The notes: a model not told the origin generated them from the letters alone. 64,000 nt of DNA from Corynebacterium marinum DSM 44953 (GCF_000835165.1 NZ_CP007790.1:62001-126000); one strand, 5' to 3'. Shown: positions 1 through 9,231, counted from the stretch's first letter. Program-made: numbers and translations.

Positions 1-77
1 GTCACCCGGCACGGAGCCTGCTGTTAAGCACAGATAAACGCCGACGCTTCCGGGGGTGGCGGGCGTAGCCTTGTCCC

Positions 78-590
78 ATGGATATCAAGGACGCATACCT
101 CAACCTCATCGACCGCGCGACCGCCAACCTGGAGCGCGTACCCGTGCTCTCCCCGGCGCAGCTGAACACGCACCCGGGCGGCCACCCGAACTCCGCCGCG
201 TGGAACCTGTGGCACGCGGGCCGGGTCCTGGACGTGATGGGAGTCTCCGCCCTCGCGGGCCAGCCCCAGGTGTGGGAGGAGCAGGACTACCGCTCCAGCT
301 TCAATATCGGACCGGCCGGCGAGGAGACCGGTTTCGGCCACTCCGACGGGGAGGCCGCCGCCGTCATCGTCGAGGACCGGGACCTGCTGGTCGACTACAT
401 CGCCGCGTCCCTGGCTGCCCTGCGCGAGTACGTCTCCACCCTGGAGGCCGAGGACTTCGACAAGGTCATCGGCGAGTTCAAGGGCGCCCCGGAAACCGTC
501 CAGGGCCGCCTGAGCCTCATCCTCATCGACGCGCTCCAGCACGTGGGCATGGTCCAGTACATCGGCGGTGTCCCGGAGCTGGGCAGGTAG
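78..590 (+). CDS. DinB-like (DUF664) four-helix protein
   Basis: The 170-residue product looks like the DinB/DUF664 superfamily, which includes mycothiol-dependent enzymes and other metal-binding four-helix bundles of actinobacteria. Family-like signatures are WNLWHAGRVLD (His46, Asp52) near the first third and ALQHVGMVQYIGG (His155) near the end, where metal-ligand histidines are expected. No signal peptide or membrane segment is visible, so it is probably cytoplasmic. The ATG at 78 has no clear Shine-Dalgarno. The stop lies 2 nt before the convergent ABC ATPase stop. The substrate cannot be inferred; a thiol transferase or isomerase role is only a family-level guess. Confidence 0.75.
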   Translation: MDIKDAYLNLIDRATANLERVPVLSPAQLNTHPGGHPNSAAWNLWHAGRVLDVMGVSALAGQPQVWEEQDYRSSFNIGPAGEETGFGHSDGEAAAVIVEDRDLLVDYIAASLAALREYVSTLEAEDFDKVIGEFKGAPETVQGRLSLILIDALQHVGMVQYIGGVPELGR

Positions 591-592
591 TT

Positions 593-1624
593 TCAGGCGG
601 GGTAGGCCAGGGGCCGGCGGATGCGTATCGACGCCGCGTCGCCCACCCGCGGCCGCGCCCCGCGCACCGTGGCGCGGAACACCGCCCCCGCCGCGTCGAG
701 GGTGACGGACCAGTCGCGGGAGTCGTAGAGCACTGACCGGATCTGGGCGGGCAGCGCGTCCGGTGTATCCGCGGGCAGGACCTCCACGGCCGACGGCAGG
801 ACCGCCAGGGTCAGCGCCGGGGAGGGTTCGTCGACGAAGTCCACCTCCTCGGGGGACCAGGTCAGGGGGCCGGAGGTGACGGCGCTGTCGAAGGTGGCGT
901 CGAGAAGCGCCGCGTCCGCGATGAACGCGGCGACCCCGGCGGTGGCGGGGCGGGCCACCAGGTCCTGCGGGGCGGCGATCTGCCGGACGCGGCCCCGGTC
1001 GAGCACGACGACGCGGTCCGCGATCGACAGCGCCTCCGAGCGGTCGTGAGTGACGTGCACGGTGGTCAACCCCTCCCGGCGGGTGAGGGTGACCAGTTCG
1101 CGGCGCAGGTTGTCGCGCAGGGGTTCGTCGAGGGCGGAGAGGGCTTCGTCGAGAAGCAGCGCGGTGGGGTCGGCGATGATGGCGCGCGCCAGGGCCACGC
1201 GTTGCCGCTGGCCGCCGGAGAGCGAATCGGGGCGGCGGGCCGCGAACCCGTCGAGGCCGACCAGCTCGAGGGCGCGGGCGACGCGGTCGCTGCGCCCACG
1301 CTTATCGACGCCGCGCATCTTCAGCGGGTACGCCACATTCGCCGCCACCGTCATGTGCGGCCACACCGCGTGCTGCTGGAACACCATGCCGATGTTGCGC
1401 TTGTCGGGGGGAACCCGGGTGACGTCCTCGCCGCCGAGGGCGACGTGGCCCGCGCTCGCCGGGACGAAGCCGGCGATGGTGCGCAGCAGGGTGGTCTTGC
1501 CGGAGCCGGAGGGGCCGATGAGCACCACGAACTCCTCGGGCCGGACGCTGAGGTTCACGTCCGCGAGGCCGGTGGTGCCGTCCGGGAAGGTGACGGACAG
1601 GTCGTGGATGTCGATGGCGGACAC
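593..1624 (-). CDS. ABC transporter ATP-binding protein, ferric-iron/phosphonate type
   Basis: A 343-residue ATPase that energises the importer encoded just upstream. Walker A is GPSGSGKTT at residues 37-45, followed by the Q-loop (FQQHAVWPHM), the signature LSGGQRQR, Walker B with DEALSALD and the switch HVTHD. About 130 residues after the nucleotide-binding domain fit the TOBE-type regulatory extension of FbpC/PotA/PhnT-like ATPases. The start is a GTG at 1624 with AGGAG 6 nt before it, 2 nt after the permease stop, so translation is coupled. The open frame continues far upstream inside the permease gene but is a shadow there. Substrate class is inferred from the operon only. Confidence 0.88.
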   Translation of the reverse strand: MSAIDIHDLSVTFPDGTTGLADVNLSVRPEEFVVLIGPSGSGKTTLLRTIAGFVPASAGHVALGGEDVTRVPPDKRNIGMVFQQHAVWPHMTVAANVAYPLKMRGVDKRGRSDRVARALELVGLDGFAARRPDSLSGGQRQRVALARAIIADPTALLLDEALSALDEPLRDNLRRELVTLTRREGLTTVHVTHDRSEALSIADRVVVLDRGRVRQIAAPQDLVARPATAGVAAFIADAALLDATFDSAVTSGPLTWSPEEVDFVDEPSPALTLAVLPSAVEVLPADTPDALPAQIRSVLYDSRDWSVTLDAAGAVFRATVRGARPRVGDAASIRIRRPLAYPA

Positions 1625-1626
1625 GT

Positions 1627-3225
1627 TCAACTCCTGACTTTCGGGGAGCGCACGGTCAGCGCCAGAGCGAGGATACCGACGAGCGCGAACATCAGCGACA
1701 ACGCCGACGCCTGGTTGTAGTTTCCGGCCTGCTGCAGGTTGAACACCTGCACGCCGAGGGTGGTGGTCCCGGGCGCGATGAGCAGGATCGACACCGTCAG
1801 CTCGCGCACGGCGGTGACCGCGACGAGCATTGCGCCGGAGAACGCCGCCGGAATCGCCATCGCGCCGGTGGTGCCCAGCAGCGCGCGCAGCCGCCCCGCG
1901 CCGCTGATGCGCGCGGCCTCCTCCACGGCCAGTGGTGTGTTCTGCAGGGGCGCCCGGACGGCCTGGAGCACCATGGCGGTGAAGGCGCAGACGTACGCGC
2001 CGAGGATGACCCACATGGTGTTGTAGATGCCGGTGTAGCGGCCGAGGATGAGCCAGCCGACGCCGATGATCAGGCCGGGCAGCGCCGTCGGCAGCAGCAC
2101 CGTCAGGGTCAGGGCGGTGTTCCCGAAAAACCGGGTGCGGGTGACCAGGAGCCCGATCAGCCAGCCGAGGAATCCGGCGATCACCGCCGTCGCCAGCGCC
2201 AGGGTGACGGAGTTGCTGAAGCCCTCGGCCACGCGCGGGTTGGCCAGGGAGCGGCGGAAGTTCTCCAGCGTGACGGTGTCCATGGTGAAGGGGATGCCGG
2301 GGGCGGGCAGCAGCGCACGGTAGGCCAGGCCCAGGATGGGGCCGAGGGTGACGGCCAGGCCCGCCACCCAGGCCACGAGGGTGACCGGCCAGCGGGCGGC
2401 GCCGAGATCGAAACGCAGCGCCTGGCCGGTGTCCTGCAGCTTGGCGGCGGCGCGGTTGGCCACGAGATGGTCGGCCAGGACGGCGCCGACGCCCAGCACG
2501 AGCAGCACCACGCCGATCGTGGAGACGATCTGCAGGGGGTTGCCCACGGTCCCGGACTCCATGAAGCGGTAGATCATGGTGGCCAGGGTCTCGAAGCGTG
2601 CCGGGGAACCCAGCAAAGCCGGGATGCCGAAGTCCGCGAGGTTGGCCACCGCGGTGAGCGTGAAGGCCGAGAGCAGCGCCGGCCGCAGCAGCGGGAGGGT
2701 CACGGTCCGCAGCACCGCCGCCGTCCCGGCGCCGCTGACGCGCGCCGCCTGCTCCAGGTCCGAGGGGATGGACCGCAGGCCCGCGGAGACGATGACGTAG
2801 ACGATCGGGTACGAGTGCAGGATGAGCAGGAACGTCACGCCGTCCGCGCCGTAGATGTTCCACACCTCGGCGCCGAAGAAGCGGTTGAGCCCCTGGTTCG
2901 GGCCGAAGAGCTGGAGCCACGCGATCGCGCCGATGAAGGGCGGGATGAGCAGGGGGGAGAGCAGGAACAGCCGCAGGACGGCGGTGCCCGCGGCGTTCGT
3001 GCGGTCCAGCACGAGCGCGATCGACGTCCCGGCGACGACCGCGCCGAGGGCGGAGAGCAGCGTGGTGTAGGTGGAGTTCCACACCGCGGAGCCCAGCCCC
3101 TGGTCGAACAGAGTGGGTATCTGGTTCCCGCCGGCGGCGAGAGCGAGGACGAGCGACAGGGGTGCGACGAACAGTCCGAGGACTATCAGCCACACCCCGA
3201 CGCGCATCAGGGACAGAGCTTTCAT
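1627..3225 (-). CDS. ABC transporter permease with two fused membrane domains (FbpB-like)
   Basis: A 532-residue integral membrane protein with about twelve hydrophobic segments in two homologous halves. Both halves carry an EAA-type loop for the ATPase (EQAARVSGAGTAAVLR in the first, EEAARISGAGRLRALLG in the second). Double-length permeases are characteristic of Fe3+ (FbpB/SfuB) and 2-aminoethylphosphonate importers. The ATG at 3225 lies 6 nt after the binding-protein stop, so binding protein, permease and ATPase form one operon. Metal versus organophosphonate substrate is not resolved from the sequence. Confidence 0.87.
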   Translation of the reverse strand: MKALSLMRVGVWLIVLGLFVAPLSLVLALAAGGNQIPTLFDQGLGSAVWNSTYTTLLSALGAVVAGTSIALVLDRTNAAGTAVLRLFLLSPLLIPPFIGAIAWLQLFGPNQGLNRFFGAEVWNIYGADGVTFLLILHSYPIVYVIVSAGLRSIPSDLEQAARVSGAGTAAVLRTVTLPLLRPALLSAFTLTAVANLADFGIPALLGSPARFETLATMIYRFMESGTVGNPLQIVSTIGVVLLVLGVGAVLADHLVANRAAAKLQDTGQALRFDLGAARWPVTLVAWVAGLAVTLGPILGLAYRALLPAPGIPFTMDTVTLENFRRSLANPRVAEGFSNSVTLALATAVIAGFLGWLIGLLVTRTRFFGNTALTLTVLLPTALPGLIIGVGWLILGRYTGIYNTMWVILGAYVCAFTAMVLQAVRAPLQNTPLAVEEAARISGAGRLRALLGTTGAMAIPAAFSGAMLVAVTAVRELTVSILLIAPGTTTLGVQVFNLQQAGNYNQASALSLMFALVGILALALTVRSPKVRS

Positions 3226-3231
3226 GCCGGG

Positions 3232-4293
3232 TTACTGCATGGCGTTCTGGAACAGCTCGACGGCCGCGTCCTTGTCATCGGTGACGACCTGCAGGTCCGG
3301 GGTCATCAGCACGATGTCGGCGAGTTCCGGGGTGTTCTCAGGGGTGCCCACGTCCTCGCGCACCGGCAGGTAGGCCTGCTCCACGGCGATCTTCTGGCCC
3401 TCCTCGGAGAGCAGGAAGTTGAGGTAGCGCTCGGCGGCCTCCTTGTTGTCCGAGGCCTCGAAGACGCCGGCCGGCTCGGTGATGTACGGGGCACCCTCGG
3501 TCGGGTAGACGGCGGCGATCGGGGAGCCGGCGTCGGCGAGGTCACGCACAAGGTAATCCACGACCACGCCCACCGAGTGGCCGCCGCCGGCGATCTCCTG
3601 CGAGGTCGGGCCGTTGGACTGGGCGATCATGGGCTGGTTCTCGCCGAGGGCGTTGATCCACTCCTCGCCGAGATCCTCGTTGTTCTTCCACACGGAGGCG
3701 TTGAAGGCGGCGGCGCCGGAGACGGCCGGGTCGGGCATGACCAGCTGGCCGGCGTACTTCGGGTCGACCAGGTCGGCCCAGGACTGCGGGGCGTCGGCCT
3801 CGTCGATGACGTCGGTGTTGTAGGCGATGACGGTCGGGATGATGCGGGTGCCCACGTAGAAACCCTCGGCGTCGACGGCCTCCTCGATGAGGTCGGCGGT
3901 GTCCACGTCCTGCAGCTCAGCCAGATCGCCGGCCGCCTTGTACGTCTCGAAGGTGGGGGCGTCCGCGGCCCAGAGGACATCGGCCTCGATCTCGCCGGAC
4001 TCCTTCTCGCCGGCGATGCGGGCGTTGAGGTCGCCGGTTCCGGCGCGATACACCTCGACCTCGATGTCCGGGTTCGCCGCCATGAAGGCTGCGTTGATCT
4101 CGTCGACCTTCTCCTCCGGTTCGGAGGTGTACACCGTGAGGGTGGTGACCTGGGAGGCGGCGGCTTCGGTGGTGGCGGCTGCGTCGGAGTCCCCGGAGGG
4201 TTCGGCGCAGGAGACCAGGAGCGCGGCGGTGGCGCCGGCTGCGGTGGCCGCGAAGAGGGGGCGGCGGAACTTCAGGCGGGGGAAGGAGACCAT
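3232..4293 (-). CDS. Extracellular substrate-binding lipoprotein of Fe3+/phosphonate ABC importer
   Basis: A 353-residue binding protein. The basic N-terminus, hydrophobic stretch and lipobox LVSC (Cys29) mark a lipoprotein anchored outside the membrane. The mature start, LTVYTSEPEEKVDEINAAF, resembles iron(III)/thiamine/aminoethylphosphonate-binding proteins (SBP_bac family 6/8). The ATG at 4293 is preferred over upstream in-frame starts because it begins the signal peptide directly and has AAAAGG upstream. It is the first gene of the three-gene importer operon. No DtxR box is obvious before it, which weakens a simple iron assignment. Confidence 0.87.
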   Translation of the reverse strand: MVSFPRLKFRRPLFAATAAGATAALLVSCAEPSGDSDAAATTEAAASQVTTLTVYTSEPEEKVDEINAAFMAANPDIEVEVYRAGTGDLNARIAGEKESGEIEADVLWAADAPTFETYKAAGDLAELQDVDTADLIEEAVDAEGFYVGTRIIPTVIAYNTDVIDEADAPQSWADLVDPKYAGQLVMPDPAVSGAAAFNASVWKNNEDLGEEWINALGENQPMIAQSNGPTSQEIAGGGHSVGVVVDYLVRDLADAGSPIAAVYPTEGAPYITEPAGVFEASDNKEAAERYLNFLLSEEGQKIAVEQAYLPVREDVGTPENTPELADIVLMTPDLQVVTDDKDAAVELFQNAMQ

Positions 4294-4422
4294 GTCGGGG
4301 AGACCTTTTCTATTGGTGGGACTATTGGACAGCCGGGTGGCAGGCACCCATAATCCCACGGGGGGAACGGGTGCGCAGCGCGAGCGGAACGCCGGCATTG
4401 CCGGGCGCCGCCGCCACCGCTG

Positions 4423-5208
4423 TCACCGCCGGAGTCTGCGCAGCGCCGGGGCCAGGAGGACGACGGCGGCGGCGATGCCGGCCGCCCAGACCAGCACCGG
4501 GGACTCGAACTGTCCCTCCGTGCGGCCGACCGCGATCCAGGCCAGGCCCCAGGCCGTGGCCAGCGCGGGCGCCACCCGGCCGCCGTCCAGCAGGGCGGCG
4601 GCCGCCGCCACGACTGTGGCGACCACGATGCCGGCGACGCCGGCGGGGATCTCCTGCACGGCGTCGACGCCCAGGTCGGCCAGCCACGCCCAGGTGTTGG
4701 CGAACGTGGCCACCAGTACCCAGCCGAAGTACAGGCCGAAGGCGCCGTCCGTGAGCACCTGCTCGACCACCCCTCCCGTCCGCGGGGCCCCCAGGATGTA
4801 CATGATCCGGATGAGCACGGCGAGCAGGGCGAGGATGACCACCACCGAGCCGATGAGCGAGCCGAGCTGCACGGTCCAGATCCAGGCCGCGTTGAGCAGC
4901 AGGGACAGCAGCGCCCAGGGGCGCAGGGAACGCTGCCGGGGCGAGGTGCGGGCTGTGCGCGTCAGCTGCCAGAGGGCGTAGGCGGCCAGGCCGAGGTAGA
5001 TCACGCTCCAGATGCTGAACGCCGGCCCGGCTGGGGCCAGGGGAGTGGCGTCGGCGGACAGGGCTCCGCCGGCCGCCTGGTTGATGGGCGTTCCGCCGAG
5101 GGCGCCGCTGCCGAGGAAGGCGGCGGCGATCGCGAAGACGGCGCCGATGAGGGTGATCACCGGCAGGAGCCAGGTGTTGCCGAGGGTGCGGGTGGGGGTC
5201 TGGGACAT
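4423..5208 (-). CDS. TspO/MBR-like tryptophan-rich membrane protein
   Basis: A 261-residue membrane protein with about seven hydrophobic helices. Segments such as PAFSIWSVIYLGLAAYALWQL, LLLNAAWIW and VLVATFANTWAWL resemble the tryptophan-rich TspO/translocator-family fold, although the protein is longer than classical TspO (about 160 residues). The ATG at 5208 is chosen because AAGGAGG lies 8 nt upstream; the in-frame GTG 9 nt earlier overlaps that ribosome site. It is divergent from the photolyase gene. TspO relatives bind tetrapyrroles or respond to light and oxygen, so pairing with a photolyase may be meaningful, but no function is shown. Confidence 0.7.
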   Translation of the reverse strand: MSQTPTRTLGNTWLLPVITLIGAVFAIAAAFLGSGALGGTPINQAAGGALSADATPLAPAGPAFSIWSVIYLGLAAYALWQLTRTARTSPRQRSLRPWALLSLLLNAAWIWTVQLGSLIGSVVVILALLAVLIRIMYILGAPRTGGVVEQVLTDGAFGLYFGWVLVATFANTWAWLADLGVDAVQEIPAGVAGIVVATVVAAAAALLDGGRVAPALATAWGLAWIAVGRTEGQFESPVLVWAAGIAAAVVLLAPALRRLRR

Positions 5209-5262
5209 AGTGGGCACCTCCTTCCTGCCATGTTAAGGAAATCGGAGCACTAGGTTGGTGGT

Positions 5263-6762
5263 GTGACTCAAGCGAACGGGAAAGCGCCCGCCCTCTTCTG
5301 GTTCCGCGACGACCTGAGGGTCCGCCACAACGAGGCGCTCGCCGCGGCCGCCGACCGCGGGCCGGTCACCGCGGTCTACATCGCCGAGGACCCGGTCGCG
5401 ACCGGGGTCCGGCCCCTGGGCGGGGCGGCCCGGTGGTGGTTGCACCGCAGCCTGGAACGACTCATCGAGGACCTGGCGGGAGGTGGGGTGCCCCTGCTGA
5501 TCCGCAGCGGCGACCCCCGCCGCCTCATCCCGGAACTGGCCGCACGGAACGGGGCGTCCTACGTGTCGTGGAGCCGGCGCTACCACCGCCCGCAGCGCGA
5601 CATCGACGCGGAGGTGAAGGAGAGTCTGCGTTCCGGTGGGGTCGACGCCCACAGCTTCCCGGGCCACCTGCTGGCGGAACCCTGGACAGTGGCTACGGGG
5701 CAGGGTACCCCCTACAAGGTGTACACGCCGTTCTCCCGGGCGCTGCGTTCCGTCGTCGAGGAGGGTCCCGGCCCTGGCCGGCTGCACCTGGAGCAGGCGC
5801 CGGAGGGACTGGCCGGGCCCGGCGCGGACCCGGAGGGGAGCAGGGAGGACCTGGCCGAGCTCGCCCTGCTGCCCTCGCACCCCTCCCGCCGGGAACCGGA
5901 CTGGACCGGCGGCCTGGAGCAGATGTGGACGCCGGGGGAGGAGGGCGCGTGGCGCCGGCTCGGGGGGTTCCTGGCCGCGCTGGAGGGGGGCGTCGGAAAG
6001 CAGGGTTACGCCGAGGGGCGGGATTATCCGGCCCTCGACGTGACCAGCCGGCTCTCCCCGCACCTGCGCTTCGGGGAGATCAGCCCGCTCGCGGTGTGGT
6101 CGGCGGCCGCCGCGCTGGAGGCGGACGGGCGCGACGTCACGGTCTTCCAGAACGAATTGATGTGGCGGGACTTCGCCTGGCACCGCCTCCACCACCGCCC
6201 CGACCTGGCGACGGCTAACGTCCGTGCGGATTTCGACGCCTTCCCCTGGGCCTGGGACCCCGGTGAGCTGGCGGCGGGCACCGCCGGCGGGCGCGACGGA
6301 CGGCGCAGCAACCGCGCCGCTGCCCCCGGGGACTTCCACGCCGACCTCGGCGCCTGGCGCAGCGGCGTCACCGGCATCCCGCTGGTCGACGCCGGCATGC
6401 ACGAGCTGTGGGCCACCGGGCACATGCACAACCGGGTGCGGATGGTCGTCGGTTCGCTGCTGACCAAGAACCTGGGCATCCACTGGCGCCACGGCGAGGA
6501 GTGGTTCTGGGACACGCTCGTCGACGCCGATCCGGCCAGCAACGCCTTCAACTGGCAGTGGGTGGCCGGGTGCGGCGACGACGCCGCGCCCTATTTCCGG
6601 ATCTTCAACCCGGAGACCCAGGCCAAGCGGTTTGATCCGGAGCGCACCTACATCTCGGCCTGGGTGCCGGAATTCGGCGGCCCGGACTACCCGGCCCCCG
6701 TGGTCGACCTCCGGGAATCCCGGGCCATGGCGCTGGCCGCCTACGAGGGGATCCGCCGGTAA
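5263..6762 (+). CDS. phr: Deoxyribodipyrimidine photolyase
   Basis: A 499-residue class I-type cyclobutane pyrimidine dimer photolyase. The N-terminal Rossmann-like antenna domain starts with ALFWFRDDLRVRHNEAL. The C-terminal FAD domain contains FQNELMWRDFAWHRL, VDAGMHELWATGHMHNRVRM and the strongly conserved NWQWVAGCGDDAAPYFRIFNP, whose tryptophans match the electron-transfer and lesion-binding region. Compared with E. coli PhrB, there is an extra Gly/Arg/Ala-rich stretch of about 20 residues near residues 330-355, before the conserved LGAWRSGVTGIPLVDAGM. The start is GTG at 5263. A cryptochrome role is unlikely given the full photolyase motifs. Confidence 0.92.
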   Translation: MTQANGKAPALFWFRDDLRVRHNEALAAAADRGPVTAVYIAEDPVATGVRPLGGAARWWLHRSLERLIEDLAGGGVPLLIRSGDPRRLIPELAARNGASYVSWSRRYHRPQRDIDAEVKESLRSGGVDAHSFPGHLLAEPWTVATGQGTPYKVYTPFSRALRSVVEEGPGPGRLHLEQAPEGLAGPGADPEGSREDLAELALLPSHPSRREPDWTGGLEQMWTPGEEGAWRRLGGFLAALEGGVGKQGYAEGRDYPALDVTSRLSPHLRFGEISPLAVWSAAAALEADGRDVTVFQNELMWRDFAWHRLHHRPDLATANVRADFDAFPWAWDPGELAAGTAGGRDGRRSNRAAAPGDFHADLGAWRSGVTGIPLVDAGMHELWATGHMHNRVRMVVGSLLTKNLGIHWRHGEEWFWDTLVDADPASNAFNWQWVAGCGDDAAPYFRIFNPETQAKRFDPERTYISAWVPEFGGPDYPAPVVDLRESRAMALAAYEGIRR

Positions 6763-6844
6763 TTTCCTCGGCCCGCCGTCACGGTTCGGCCATGAAATCC
6801 CCGGAGGCCGGACGGGGCCGCCCGCACGTATCTATCCTGGACCC

Positions 6845-8392
6845 ATGTCTACCTCACTCCCCGCCACCCTCGACTACACCGCCCGACACGGGAGCCGGAC
6901 TGTGCTGGTCACCGGGGCTTCCGGTTACGTCGGCGGCCGCCTGGTCACTGAGCTGCTGGCCGCCGGGTTCCAGGTCCGCGCCTCCTCCCGCCGGGTGGAG
7001 AGCCTGCGCCGGTTCGACTGGAGCGACAGGGCGGAACTGGTGGAGGCGGACCTCACCGACGCCGACGACATCGCCCGGATCATGGCGGGTGTCGACGTCG
7101 TGTTCTACCTGGTCCATTCCATGGGCGGCCAGGACGAGGACTTCGAGGAGGTGGAGAAGCGGACCGCCACCCTGGTGGCCGACGCCGCGGGGGAGGCGGG
7201 TGTGTCGCAGATCGTCTACCTCTCGGGCCTGCATCCCCGGGGACGGCAGCTGGAGGACCTGTCCAAGCACATGCGCTCCCGGGAGCGGGTGGCCAAGATC
7301 CTCCTCGAGGGCAAGACCCCCACGCTCGTGTACCGGGCGGCCACGCTCATCGGCTCCGGTTCCGCCTCTTTCGAAATGATCCGGCACCTCACCGAACGGC
7401 TGCCGGTGATGGTGGCGCCGCGGTGGATCAAGAACCGCATCGAACCCCTGGCAATCCGGGACGCGCTCTACTACCTCGTCCGGGCGGCGGACCTCGAGGA
7501 ACCCGTCAACCGGGAGTTCGACATCGGCTGCGGGCAGGACTACGAGTTCGCGGACCTGATCAGGATCTACGGCCGGCAGAAGGGGCTGCGCCGGCGCGTT
7601 TTCACCGTCCCGCTGCCGCTGCCCATGGACACCCTCTCCGGCGGCTGGATCGGGCTGGTCACGCCCGTGCCGGCCGGGCTGGCGGTACCCCTGGCGCAGT
7701 CCATGGCGGAGGACGCCGTCACCGAGGAGCACGACATCGCCGAGATCATCCCCGACCCGCCCGGCGGGCTGATCGACTACCCGACGGCGGTGACCCTGGC
7801 GGTCAAGGCGGAACGCGGCCGTGGGGTGCCCACCTCCTGGGACCGGAGCTGGACCAGCGTCGGTGACGCCGCGGACAGTCTGCCCACGGATCCGGAGTGG
7901 ACCGGGGAGTCCGTCTACGAGGACGTCCGCTCCGGGGAGTCGGAACTTCCGGCCGAGAAGGTCTGGGAGGTCGTGGAGGGAATCGGCGGGCCGAACGGCT
8001 GGTACTCCGCCCCTTCGCTGTGGCGGGTGCGCGGCATCATCGACCGCCTCATCGGCGGGCCGGGGCTCGGCGGACGGCGCGATCCGCGCCACCTGGCCGT
8101 GGGCGACAAGGTGGACTGGTGGCGGGTGGTTGAACTCGACCGGCCCCACCGGCTGGTGCTGGCGGCCGAGATGAAGATCGACGGCCGGGCCTGGCTGGTC
8201 ATGGAGGTCAAGGACCGCGGCGAAGGATCCACCTACGTCCAGCGCGCCCTCTACGCCCCGACGGGACTGCTGGGGCGGCTCTACTGGTGGTCCCTGCTGC
8301 CCTTCCACGCCCTCATCTTCCCGGTCATGCTGCGCACCATCCTCAGGACGGCGGAAGAGGAGAACCGGGCGGGCGGGGACGGGCGCGCGTAG
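6845..8392 (+). CDS. SDR-type NAD(P)-binding protein with C-terminal DUF2867 domain
   Basis: A 515-residue protein. The N-terminal half is an atypical short-chain dehydrogenase/NmrA-like domain with nucleotide motif TGASGYVGGRL near residue 23 and VFYLVHSMGG, followed by YLSGLHPRG. The C-terminal 160 residues (VWEVVEGIGGPNGWYS onwards) match the DUF2867 domain commonly fused to such SDRs in actinobacteria. The ATG at 6845 precedes the Rossmann motif and is preferred; the frame is open further upstream without good starts. Substrate unknown. It ends at a bidirectional terminator shared with the convergent lipocalin gene. Confidence 0.85.
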   Translation: MSTSLPATLDYTARHGSRTVLVTGASGYVGGRLVTELLAAGFQVRASSRRVESLRRFDWSDRAELVEADLTDADDIARIMAGVDVVFYLVHSMGGQDEDFEEVEKRTATLVADAAGEAGVSQIVYLSGLHPRGRQLEDLSKHMRSRERVAKILLEGKTPTLVYRAATLIGSGSASFEMIRHLTERLPVMVAPRWIKNRIEPLAIRDALYYLVRAADLEEPVNREFDIGCGQDYEFADLIRIYGRQKGLRRRVFTVPLPLPMDTLSGGWIGLVTPVPAGLAVPLAQSMAEDAVTEEHDIAEIIPDPPGGLIDYPTAVTLAVKAERGRGVPTSWDRSWTSVGDAADSLPTDPEWTGESVYEDVRSGESELPAEKVWEVVEGIGGPNGWYSAPSLWRVRGIIDRLIGGPGLGGRRDPRHLAVGDKVDWWRVVELDRPHRLVLAAEMKIDGRAWLVMEVKDRGEGSTYVQRALYAPTGLLGRLYWWSLLPFHALIFPVMLRTILRTAEEENRAGGDGRA

Positions 8393-8408
8393 AAGGCCCT
8401 GCCGTCGA

Positions 8409-8439
8409 GGGGCCCCGGCGGAATGTCCGCCGGAGCCCC
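8409..8439. terminator. Bidirectional hairpin terminator
   Basis: Arms 8409-8422 and 8426-8439 pair over 13 bp with one mismatch around the 3-nt loop ATG. The hairpin sits between the convergent SDR/DUF2867 and lipocalin genes. There is no strong U-tract, as is usual in high-GC actinobacteria. Confidence 0.7.
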
Positions 8440-8466
8440 GGGGGCTACACGCGGTTTAGCAGCGGA

Positions 8467-9147
8467 TTAGAGCAGGCAGAGCGGGGTGGCGTCCTTGCGG
8501 CCCTCCGCCATCGGGACGGTCAGGAAGGAGCAGTCCCACCAGCCGCGGTCGGCGACGGTGGTCTTGACCAGATTCCACTGTTCGGCGGTCAGGTTCGGGG
8601 TGCGGCTGAGCACGAAACCGGAGCGGCGCTGGGGGTCGCCGACGATGGCCAGGGTGTAGTCCCCGGTGGGGTTGTCCTCGGCCAGGTAGGTGATGCGGTA
8701 GTTGACGGGTCCGTTCTCGTCCTGGAAGGGGATGCCGGGGAAATTCACCCGCAGCGAGGCGTTGGTTTCGGTGTTGCGGATGGTGGCGGTGCCGTCGATG
8801 ACGGAGTCCGAGCTGATCCGGGAGCCGCAGGAGTTGCGCACCGACAGGGCGGTGCCGTCCTCGTTGAGTTCGTAGTCGGCGGTGGTGTCGTTGGTGCACT
8901 GCAGGGTGTACGGCTGGGGGACTGCGGCCACCTGGTACCACCTGCCGTCGTACCTCTCCGGGTCGACGACGAATCCCACTTCCCGCAGTTCCGGGCCGGT
9001 GCTGGAACCGGCGGGCAGGATGTCCGCGGAGATGCTGGAGTTGCGTCCGCCGTTGGTCAGGTCCTGTGCTCCGGCTGCGGCGACGGAGAGCGGGGAGATC
9101 AGTGCGGCGAGCAGGAGGGCGGCGCCGAATTTCTTGGAGGTGCTCAT
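8467..9147 (-). CDS. Secreted bacterial lipocalin
   Basis: A 226-residue exported protein. The N-terminus (KKFGAALLLAALISPLSVAAAGAQD) is a Sec signal peptide with a likely AxA cleavage site before Gln-Asp. The mature part carries the lipocalin GxW motif as DGRWYQVAAVPQPY and ends with the conserved TPNLTAEQWNLVKTTVADRGWW typical of Blc/apolipoprotein D-like lipocalins. Several cysteines (QCTND, NSCGS, DCSF, LCLL) could form disulfides. Lipocalins carry small hydrophobic ligands in a beta-barrel. No lipobox is present, so it is probably secreted or loosely cell-wall associated. It is divergent from the carotenoid operon, and its upstream region has a 27-bp palindrome. Confidence 0.88.
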   Translation of the reverse strand: MSTSKKFGAALLLAALISPLSVAAAGAQDLTNGGRNSSISADILPAGSSTGPELREVGFVVDPERYDGRWYQVAAVPQPYTLQCTNDTTADYELNEDGTALSVRNSCGSRISSDSVIDGTATIRNTETNASLRVNFPGIPFQDENGPVNYRITYLAEDNPTGDYTLAIVGDPQRRSGFVLSRTPNLTAEQWNLVKTTVADRGWWDCSFLTVPMAEGRKDATPLCLL

Positions 9148-9204
9148 GAGCAGAGCCTTTCGCGGAAGTGTACGGGTGCGGTGAGGGGGCCTGGCCCCGT
9201 GGAA

Positions 9205-9231
9205 AAACTAGTTAGCCAGGCTAACTAGTTT
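9205..9231. promoter_or_regulatory. 27-bp perfect palindrome upstream of lipocalin (operator 1)
   Basis: A perfect inverted repeat centred on A9218, with core TTAGCCAGGCTAA flanked by the complementary arms AAACTAG and CTAGTTT. It lies 58-84 nt upstream of the lipocalin ATG, where a repressor of the MarR or TetR type would act. The same core recurs at 9358-9370 on the carotenoid side of the spacer. No regulator gene for it is present in the window. Confidence 0.7.

Noticed and set aside
593..3193. A single 866-codon minus-strand frame covering ATPase and part of the permease
   Set aside because: Only the last 343 codons encode the ATPase; the rest is a shadow of the permease gene, which has clear helices in another frame.
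2467..4353. A 628-codon plus-strand frame
   Set aside because: Antisense to the permease and binding protein, rich in Gly/Arg/His/Asp with no motif; typical high-GC shadow.
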